Assembly: GCF_018139145.2 (NCBI RefSeq)
Contig: NC_059478.1
Span: 310,001-374,000, forward strand
Length of the DNA: 64,000 bases
Direction of reading: 5' to 3'
Source: Gymnogyps californianus
Lineage: Eukaryota > Chordata > Aves > Accipitriformes > Cathartidae
Shown here: positions 52,480 through 61,263 of the stretch, piece by piece
Numbering within the stretch: position 1 is the first letter of the stretch
How the letters are laid out: the number at the start of each line of letters is the position of its first letter
Notes under the pieces: model-generated
The model's database searches: none
Seen by the model: only the letters and a program-made list of their open reading frames with translations
What the model was told of the DNA's origin: nothing
Translations under genes and position numbers: made by a program

Positions 52480-53330
52480 CAGAATCACAAAGTGGTTGAG
52501 GTTGGAAGGGACCTCTGGAGTTCATCTGGTCCTACAACCCTGCGCAAGCAAGACCACCTAAAGCATGTTGCCCAGGACCATGTCTAGGCAGCTTTTCAGT
52601 GTCTTTAAAAGGAAGACTCCACAACCACCCTGGGCAATGTGTTCCAGTGCTCAGTCACCCTCACAGTAAAATAGTGTTTCCTGGTGTTCAGAAGGAACCT
52701 CCTGTTTCAGTTCATGTCCATCATTGCCTCTTGTCCTGTCACTGGGCCCCCGTGAAAAGAGCCTGGCTCCATTTGCTTTGCACCCTCCCTTTAGGTATTT
52801 ATAGACATTGATAAGATCCCTCCTGAGCCTTTTCTTCTCCAGGCTGAACAGTCCCAGTTCTCTCCATCTTTCCTCACAGGAGAGATGGTCCACTCCCTTT
52901 GTCATCTTCATGGCCCTTCACTGGACTCTCTTGTACTGAGGCACCTAGGACTGGACCCAGCACTCCAGATGTGGTCTCACCAGTGCTGAGTAGAGGGCAA
53001 GGATCCTCTCCCTTGACCTGTTGGCAACACTCCTCCTAATGCAGCCCAAGATACCATTATCCTTCTTGGCCAGAAGGGTGCATTTTTGGCTTGTGTTGAA
53101 CTTGGTGTCCACAAGCACCCCCAGGTCCTTTTCTGCCAAGCTGCTTTCCAGCTGCGTGGCCCCCAGCATGTTCTGGTGCCTGGTGTTTTCCTTCTCAGCT
53201 GCAAGACTTTGGGCATTCCTTTGTTGAACTTCATGAGGTTCCTGTCAGCCCATTTCTCAGGCCTGTCGAGCTCCCTCTGGATGGCAGCACAACCTTCTGG
53301 CGTATCAGCCACTCCTCCCAGTTTTGTGAT
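52480..53330 (-). mobile_element. CR1 LINE 3' fragment
   Basis: Read on the minus strand this is the last 850 bp or so of a CR1. It begins at the KLGGV segment just after RT motif C (about 53305-53325) and passes through MKFNKG (about 53225) and [13 protein letters not shown] (about 52990). It ends with the CR1 3' region, whose reverse complement is the GGTTGGAAGGGACCTCTGGAG word at 52500-52520. The frame is split between two overlapping reading frames, so it is a pseudogene. The octamer tail found in the 34-36 kb copy is largely missing at this 3' end. Confidence 0.92.
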
Positions 53331-53332
53331 CC

Positions 53333-53458
53333 TTTCCCTCTATTCAGCACTGGTGAGGCCCTATCTGAAGTACTGTGTCCAGTTCTGGGCTCCCCAGTAC
53401 AAGAGGGATATAAAGCTACCAGAGAGAGTCCAACAAAGAGTCACTAAGATGAGGAAGT
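53333..53458 (+). mobile_element. Short CR1 piece in opposite orientation
   Basis: About 125 bp on the plus strand encode a segment reading [17 protein letters not shown] followed by QYKRDI and ERVQQR, the C-terminal part of CR1 ORF2. It directly abuts the minus-strand CR1 fragment. It corresponds to a region also present inside that fragment, and differs from it in sequence. It has no CR1 3' end of its own. Confidence 0.85.
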
Positions 53459-53854
53459 TTTATTTCTCACCTTTTTTCTAGATCACTCATACGCCACAAG
53501 CATTTGAGCATATCAGCCTTCGATATAAAGGTCTAATTTAATTTCCCTTTTGATTCTGTCTACTGTATGACATCATTGAAATTTCACCTGTACCTGATGT
53601 GAAATTTAAAATAAGTTACAACCTGAAGAAAACTGCTCAACTCACATGGTTTCAATGGAATCAGGATCAAAGTCATTTGTTGATTTATTAACAACATAAT
53701 TAACTGACAGTAAATGAATTATAATTTCAGGATCAAAGTCAGAAATACAGCAAGATAAATCACAGTGGCACACAATTACAAAATGTTAATAAACACCTGC
53801 ATATTTCCAAACACACTTCTGTAACTGATCCCCTGAAGTTCTAATCACACACAC
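53459..53854. other. Non-coding spacer
   Basis: AT-rich with no gene seen. It contains two similar AGGATCAAAGTCA words (about 53661 and 53729), a small local repeat. Confidence 0.55.
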
Positions 53855-54449
53855 TGTTGTGGTTTAACCCCAGCCGGCAACTAAGCACCACACAGCCGCT
53901 CGCTCACTCCCCCACATCGGGATGGGGGAGAGAATTGGAAGGGTAAAAGTGAGAAAACTCGTGGGTTGAGATAAAGACAGTTTAATAGGTAAAGCAAAAG
54001 ACGCACGCGCAAGCAAAGCAAAACAAGGAATTCATTCACCACTTCCCATCGGCAGGCAGGCGTTCAGCCATCTCCAGGAAAGCAGAGCTCCATCACATGT
54101 AACGGTTACTTGGGAAGACAAAACGCCATCACTCCGAATGTCCCCGCCTTTCTTCTTTTTCCCCCAGCTTTATATGCTGAGCATGATGTCATATGGTATG
54201 GAATATCCCTTTGGTCAGTTGGGGTCAGCTGTCCCGGCTGTGTCCCCTCCCAACTTCTTGTGCACCCCCAGCCTACTCGCTGGTGGGGTGGTGTGAGAGA
54301 CAGAGGCGGCCTTGACTCTGTGTAAGCACTGCTCAGCAATAATGAAAACATCCCTGTGTTATCAACACTGTTTTCAGCACAAATCCAAAACATAGCCCAT
54401 ACTAGCTAGCGTGAAGAAAAGTAACTCTGTCCCAGCCAAACCCAGGACA
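53855..54449 (-). mobile_element. Solo LTR, ERVL-like (copy 4, variant R region)
   Basis: The outer parts match copies 1-3: plus-strand TGTTGTGGTTTAACCCC at the left and CCCAGGACA at the right. The flanks CACAC and CAGAC differ at one base, consistent with a 5-bp target duplication. The middle (about 53985-54165) is unlike the other copies: the triplet-rich stretch is replaced by GCAAGCAAAGCAAAAC-type sequence and a different GC-rich segment. The TATA site has drifted to TTTATATG (54169-54176, plus strand). This copy therefore represents a different subfamily or a recombinant LTR. Confidence 0.85.
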
Positions 54450-54530
54450 CAGACACACTCACACACACACACTCAGATACACGCACGCAGAACAACGCCC
54501 CCCCCCCCCCCCCCCCCCGCTCTGGCTGTG
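54450..54530. repeat. CA-rich microsatellite and C21 homopolymer
   Basis: A CACACA-rich run (54450-54489) is followed by 21 consecutive C at 54498-54518. Such runs are prone to slippage and sequencing error, so the exact C count may be wrong. The minus strand is a long G run. Confidence 0.9.
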
Positions 54531-57500
54531 TGTGTTACCAGCACACATGCCCTCTACCATGCTACCAGCACACATGTCCTCTCCTAGCACTGTGGGTTCC
54601 CCTCCTTGCACATACCCTGTGGGAGATGCAGGTGCTCCAGCTTCATGTGTAACCTTGCTGTTCCCCACACCCTGCTGACCCACATGCTGGTGACAAAGTT
54701 CCTCAGGAGTCACAGCTGCACGAAGGTGGGTCCCTATGTGCTACCCCCTCTACTGTCAGCCCATGAGCTGGGTGCCGGCAGCTCATGGCGTCCAGTGGGG
54801 AGGATGCCTGTCCTGGGCAGGGGTAGCAATGTTGTTTGGGTGACATTCGGCAATGTCAAACCTGGTGTTGAAACTGCTGCTGTTTACCTACTTCTGACTC
54901 CAAAGCCTCTCCCCACAATCTCAGATTTTCAAGCTTCTTTTATATATCTTTTTCAACTGACTTGTCCTTTTCTCAAAAGTCTGTTTGTAGTACCCTGGAT
55001 ACTGTTTAGTCTTGCTGATGGTCATTTTTGGCAAACTTTTAAATTGTTCATTTCCTCTTGAGCATTATCATTTTTTGGGCAAACATCCTTTGAGAACAGG
55101 TGATTTGGGGTATGCTGTTCACACACATGGTTGACACTCACATTCCCATCATGCCAGCTGTTGTTTTCCAGGCCATGTTATCAACAAAGGGCCATGTGGA
55201 TTTTCCCACAGAAGTACAGCCTACTGATTGTTTCATTGATGGAACCATCCAAGACGAGGCATTTCATTCATCTGTGCCTTACAGTTGCTAATATTGACAT
55301 AATTTTTGCTTGTTTTATGTTATCCACCAGAATTGTAGCATAGGTGAAATAAACATCTAGTGAAAATAATAAGAATTACAGTGTCATGATAATATTACAG
55401 AGATTTATATTATTATTACATTACTTACAGGATACAAGTATTGGGCTCAATTAAAAGTGCTTGCAAAAGTGAAAGTTTAACTTCCCACTTAAAAGGTGCA
55501 ATTTGGTAGGGAGTGGCTACTGGTACACATGAGAAAGCCAAATAAGGAAATGCGATGGTGTTTCTGGCTAACAGCCTCTCAGAGAAGTTTTTATTCTCTT
55601 ATTCTTCTCAAACCAACAAGCTTGCTGTAAGCCAATCATGCCTTCCAAAGTGCTGTCAAGAAGTGTGACTCTAAACTTTTTAACTTAATGACATAGCTAC
55701 TCTCCTGAGTGAAATACTGTAAACATTTTGAAAAAAAACAAGATCATTGGTGCAAGGCAAAGGGAAGGTTAGATCCAAGTGCAGCTGCTCAGGATCCAGT
55801 AAGTTCTCAGATAAACAAAGAGTTAAAGTCTTAGTTAAACAAACGCTTAACTTTCACAGCCCCATGAGGCAATGACATTTAAGCAAGCCAGAAAACTGAA
55901 TGAAGAGCCTCTTAAATGCCTTCTGAACAAGGAAAGGTTATTCATTATTTTTTCTAAACCAAAACATACTCACTGTCAGTTCAGCTGAAGAAATAAAAAA
56001 GAATTATAAAGAAGTATGCATGTCATTTAACTAAGAGTGCCATTATTGGTTTGTGGATCTTAGTGCAAATTTTATTTTTTAAAAATTTTAATGTAGTAAA
56101 ATATATCCCTCAGATATAGAATTGGGACTTGTCGCTTCATAGAGAGAAAATAATATTCTCCACTTTTCTGTTATGTAAGCATGTAACAATTATTTTTACA
56201 AGAGCCTAGCAATAGTTCCAGAAGCACGGACTTGGTACACTGAACTGCTGAATAGTATCTATTCCAGACCATCATAACAGCACAGATTACTTATTTTGAT
56301 AATTTTGTTCAATAAACAGCTTAATTAAATACATTTTTAATGTCATTTTTGACAACTGAGGTATAGATTTCAATAAGACATTTTAAATTCAAATATGCAT
56401 ATTTTAGAATATGACCGATTATCAATACTTTCTTCTTTGAGGTGTTTTCAGATCAGAAAGTCTGAAACTGGCTAACTGTTATACAACTGGTATGAAACAC
56501 TCCAGATTTAGGGGTTTTTATATCTTTTCTCTTTGTTACTATAATGGACACTTTTCTCCATTGCAATTGGAAACTATTTTATGGAATGGGCTGTCTTTTA
56601 ATAGCCATTGCTAATGTTCTTACTGTATACCTCAATACAAAACAAAAATGTCATTTTAGGTGTATCTATATTGTATGCTTATGTGTGCCTGTGTGGATAC
56701 TGTTGCCTGAGGGCACATCTGTGATGGTTTGAACTCCACTTGACGCCCTCCTAAGAACAAATGGCTTGGTGTCATTTAGTTAAAGCAAAATTGCATGTAG
56801 CAAGCATATTTCCTGTGTGCAACAGTGCTAGTGTGTTTTCCTATTTGATGTTAACGAATAACAACAGAATATGAGAAATCATATTACATATAAAAATCAA
56901 TGAGAAGAGAAAACCCATTTGTGGATGAGGCAAAGAAGTGAATAAAAGAGGAAGAAATCCCAGCAAAATCTTCTGGAGTGTCATGACGTGTGTTTCACTA
57001 TGCACTTGGCAGGAATGCATACAACTACTGGAGAGCAGGCACAAGGAGAGCTGTACATCAGAAAAACTCAGGTTGTAGGGGTGGTAGCTTTTAACAGATT
57101 CTTTAAATAAAGTGTATTTCTCTTATAATAGAAGTCTGGTCTGTTCATATTAGTCCCACTTACGGCAAGATACACATATTAGTTTCCATCTGCTGTCACA
57201 CATGAAGAGACAGTGTCTTCATCAGGACATTATTATTTAGTTTTTCTCACTTAATGGAAGGTAGCATTCAAAAAATAATAGCAAACATGCATCAAAAAAT
57301 GGTATCAATAGGTGACAGATAATTAGCCCTGAAATGTCAAGCACTTGTATTTTTTTTTTTGATTGGAAGTTGACGTGACACTTGAGTTTAGCTTTGAGAG
57401 GACTATCTAGACTACCTCTACTGGACACAGAAACGTCCATAAGTTCATTATTAACTAATTATTATGATCATTTTGGAAAGGTTAGTAAGCAGACTCCCAG

Positions 57501-58535
57501 ATCTACCGTGGGAAATTATCTCACTATTGCCTTCAGGGTTGAAAACTATAGCATGATCTTAGTGCCCATAGCAAAATAACTAACTCTACAATAGGGTGAA
57601 GTGACTGTTTAGTACCTTACTAAACTTAGAACAGAATCCCTGTTAGCAAGTGCTGATGCATATTAGTAGTTGCAGAATCTGCCTTAGAATTCTTCTTGTT
57701 AGGTCACAGGATTCAAACATAATGTCAAAATATATCTCTCTGCATGCTTGTGAATATAGACTTGCATCCCCTTGAACGTCACTGATGTAGTTTAGATACA
57801 TCAACATGTCAAACAATCACATTCCAGTGACTTAAAACCAAACCCTGGTCCTCTTATTCTGCTACTGAGCTAGTCCACATCCCTTACAGAAGCTGCTTAT
57901 ACTTGAAGTAATGAATTCCTCAGAGCAGGGTCTTCATAGTTTTGTTTGTTAGTGAAACACCAAATAACCACTATTGCACTAAAGAAATAACATATAACAG
58001 TGTATAACTATGAAGGGTTACAACGTTTGCTTCCTCCTTCAGAATAATTTTTGAGGGTCTAGGAATTTAGGTTTTAAATGTTATTCTATGCAAGGAGAAA
58101 TGTCATAGAGCCTTTAGCTCGTTATCTCCACAGATGAAATTCCAGTCAGTCAGTTAATGGCAGAGGTTGTTCAGTACTACCTTTTTGTCTCTAATATTGA
58201 ATTGCTTTGAATAAGAGAATCAGCTGAGCCATTTACAGCAGTGGCTACAGAGTAAGAACAACACTGTGAAGGAGTGGGACATCTTCCACCTCTTCTGAAG
58301 AAATCTGGTAACAAATAGAACTGGACTCTGGAAGAGTACTGTCTCTTCACATAGGGCTGTAGGATGAGAATTTTTTGTGGCAATAACTGCTGTGTGCAGC
58401 GTTTCCATTTGTCTTTCTCAATAAACATATCATGACATTGTAAAACTCAGCTGCCCAGAGAGGATATTAGCCTAAGTTGTCTGTGTAAAACAGTTGATGC
58501 ATTATTAAAGATTCATTAAATAAAAGGAGTTTTTT
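54531..58535. other. Non-coding DNA, no gene seen
   Basis: The first 400 bases are GC-richer and hold a short repeat of ACCAGCACACATG(C/T)CCTCT at about 54537 and 54561. Frames of 150 codons (54606-55061) and less occur without a recognisable domain. The rest is AT-rich and featureless. Confidence 0.55.
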
Positions 58536-58539
58536 TGTG

Positions 58540-59710
58540 CCTATTATTTTTGTCAGTGATCAGTGAGATCCCTAGGGGGACGGGGAACTGGGAGCTGAGC
58601 GCAGTAACAGGGCTGACAGGGGAGGGCCTTGTCAGCCAGGGCTCAGCTCCACAGGCCCACAAGAGGCAAGAAGGGAAGCTGGGGTCAAACAAGAGTCCAA
58701 ACTGCCAACAAGTTGATTGCAGTAACGCAGGTCCAAGGGCAAAATGGGAAATCAGTCTGTGGGTCAGGATCAATAGGGTGCATAGGCAGGCACTGCTGCA
58801 GTTGAGCTGGACACAGACAAACCTACAACAAGAGCTGGCCAGTGACCAACAGCCCAGGCTTGTTATATAGGGCTCCTGGGCCCTTGAGAAAGCATGTGGG
58901 TGGAGGCCCCAGTGTGCCAGTCAAGGCCATGAAGGCTCGTTAGCACCTTCAGGGCCTTACAGTAACGTCCCTTCCTAATGCGGTGAGCCTTCACACTGTA
59001 CAGAGGTCTTGGTTCAGAGGGACTTGCTGTAGAGTGATTTAATTGCTCTGGGGTGTCAACAGGCTATTTCAGGGGATGCAGAACCAGGGTAGGGACAGGA
59101 AACTGGGAAAGGGGCATGGCATGAAAGACTTAGGGCTGAATAGGCGCTGAGATGTGTTTCAGGTTGCCTGTGAAGGCCAGGCAGACTTGGGGAAAGTGGG
59201 GAAAATTCAAGCTCCTCTTTGGCGTCCTGGACTGGCTTGGGGAGATGAGGGACAGAGGGAAGGTCCAAGCTACCCAGAGTGGGTGTGAGCTGGAGGGCCT
59301 GGGCCAGCTCTAAGGGTCTGGGCTGACTCAGGAATCTATACGTTGGTTAGGGGAGGGTCAGGCTGATCACCCACAGCAAAGTCTAGATGCAAGGCTACAT
59401 GGGCCTGGCTTCGCTGCACTCAGGGCTCAAGCTGGCCCAAGCTGTCTGTCAGGGAGTCATGAGGGCTGGGGGACAAGATGCTGGGCATGGTAATGCCTTG
59501 CCAGACAGGGCTCTGCCCCACTGTGCCTGAGCAAATCAAGCAGAGTGAGCCTGGGGATGGTAAATGGGGTCAACCATGAGTCCAGGTCATCAGGCAAGGT
59601 TGTGGGCATAGCTGCAACACCACTGGTGACAGGCACATCTACAGGGACTGGGGCCCAGTCCTGAGCTGAAATGGATCCCCTGGTCCATGGGCAGAAGGTG
59701 AAAAACAAAC
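58540..59710. repeat. GC-rich block with diverged internal duplication
   Basis: A 1.2-kb island that is clearly more GC-rich than its flanks but has few CpG, so it is not a CpG-island promoter. Segments beginning at 58626 (GCCTTGTCAGCCAGGGCTC) and 59495 (GCCTTGCCAGACAGGGCTC) align, and both are followed by a GGGGTCAA-C(A)-A/T-GAGTCCA word, so part of it is an old duplication about 870 bp apart. A TATA-like TTATATAGGG lies at about 58862. It may be an LTR or internal part of an unrecognised repeat. I cannot assign a family. Confidence 0.5.
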
Positions 59711-61263
59711 ATGCACAATACTAGTCTGGTCAGAGGTAGAGTCAAAGAGCTGTAACACCTGTTAAGACAAGCTTTCTGTTATGTAAGGGGAAGATATTTC
59801 ATTTCCTGCATTTCCACCTTTCCTTAACCAAAAAAAAAAAGATATTTCAGTTCAAAAATAAACAGGTATGAATCTCATAGTACTGATTAGTATCTGTCTT
59901 TCCTAATTGCATTTTTACACTTCTATGTTAAGCAACTGAATTAAAATGTATTGCTGTAATTGTGGGTTGAAACATGTATGATCTCCATTAATATTCTTTA
60001 TTATTTATGAGATATAGGCAATATTCAAATCTTTGCATAAAAATTCTCAAACTAATGCAATCTAAATAGCAAAATGTAATTAGTGGAACAGTTTGTTAGT
60101 ATAGTCATTGCCATAGGCTGTAATTAACATAAATGTTAATTTCATAACCTTGTAGAAGGGTTTATAATCGTATGAAACATCATTGCTCAAGAATGTTTTC
60201 CTCTTGAATGTTGTTTCTTGAAGATGATCACCATAAACCCTTTGAAATTATTATTATTATTATACTTATCTGCATTGTTTATATGAATATTGGTAAAATA
60301 CTCTGAGAATTATAGAAAGTATTTGAATGACAGCAAAGAAACTGTATGTTCACTTGCTATATCATTTTCATCAGAAGCATTCTTATAAACACCATTTTGG
60401 AAAAGCTAGAATTGACTATCAGACAACAGTTCTGGAAAATAAAATTATATTCACTTATATTTTCTAAATTAATTTTTCAAAAATTAATCATTTTCATACT
60501 CCAGGGTAAATAATTTACTCAGATTTGAGTATATGAAATATTTTGAAGTTACAATAGGCTGTGAAAATTATCTTTTTAGATTATAAAAACATTTAATCTA
60601 TAGGTGCTATTCATTTGTGGAAGCAAGTGAATCATAATAAAAAGAATTTTATATGCATCTCTCTGCTCCTTGGCTACATCTTCACTGTGGGATAGAGTCA
60701 TTCCACTGCATCTTGGAAGTCAAGTGTAGGGAAGGCCCAAAATAGAGCTAGAATTAAACTGAGTCCTGGAACTAGGAAGCAGTTCTAGGGTTGTGTATCA
60801 TAAAATTTTGCCTGTTGTTTTACCATTGGAATCGGCAAAAAACAACCCCCAAAGTAAAAATTCCTTCCCAACAGAAAATATTTTTTCTGGCAAACCTATA
60901 TGCAGTGAATGAAAAGAAACCCGTACCTTTAGTATTTTTACTATCCTAACACTTTAGTCACGGATGTTTTACTATTGCACCAAGCACTGACAGTGAGTCC
61001 AAATAGCTTAATGAACAGAGCATGTGCGAGCATGGGTTCTTTGCGCAGGAACATAAAAGGCAATGCAGATCTGCAAGTGCAAGTAGCATCACTACTGCAT
61101 GTCGCTCAGTTTTATCAAAGTTCATTCTTCATTAATCTAAGTGATTCTTACTGTAACGCCATTGACAGAGCATACAACAATTATAATATTGATGACATAC
61201 AATGGCAGGATTCTATAGCAATCAACATCATACAATTTAATCTATTGGCTCTTCTCACCTAAA
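59711..61263. other. Non-coding DNA, no gene seen
   Basis: AT-rich, with a TTA run near 60249-60263. The last 290 bases may be the downstream part of the ERV internal region read on the minus strand, but I see no clear protein or LTR there. Confidence 0.5.

Noticed and set aside
52480..53458. A single CR1 inverted by twin-priming
   Set aside because: The inverted piece maps inside the range of the main fragment and is not upstream of it, so simple twin-priming does not explain it.
54606..55061. 151-codon plus-strand frame
   Set aside because: It starts in GC-richer sequence and ends in a hydrophobic T-rich stretch. No domain or homolog came to mind, and there is no promoter or splice context.
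58540..59710. CpG-island promoter
   Set aside because: GC-rich but with few CpG dinucleotides, and internally duplicated, which fits a repeat better than a promoter.
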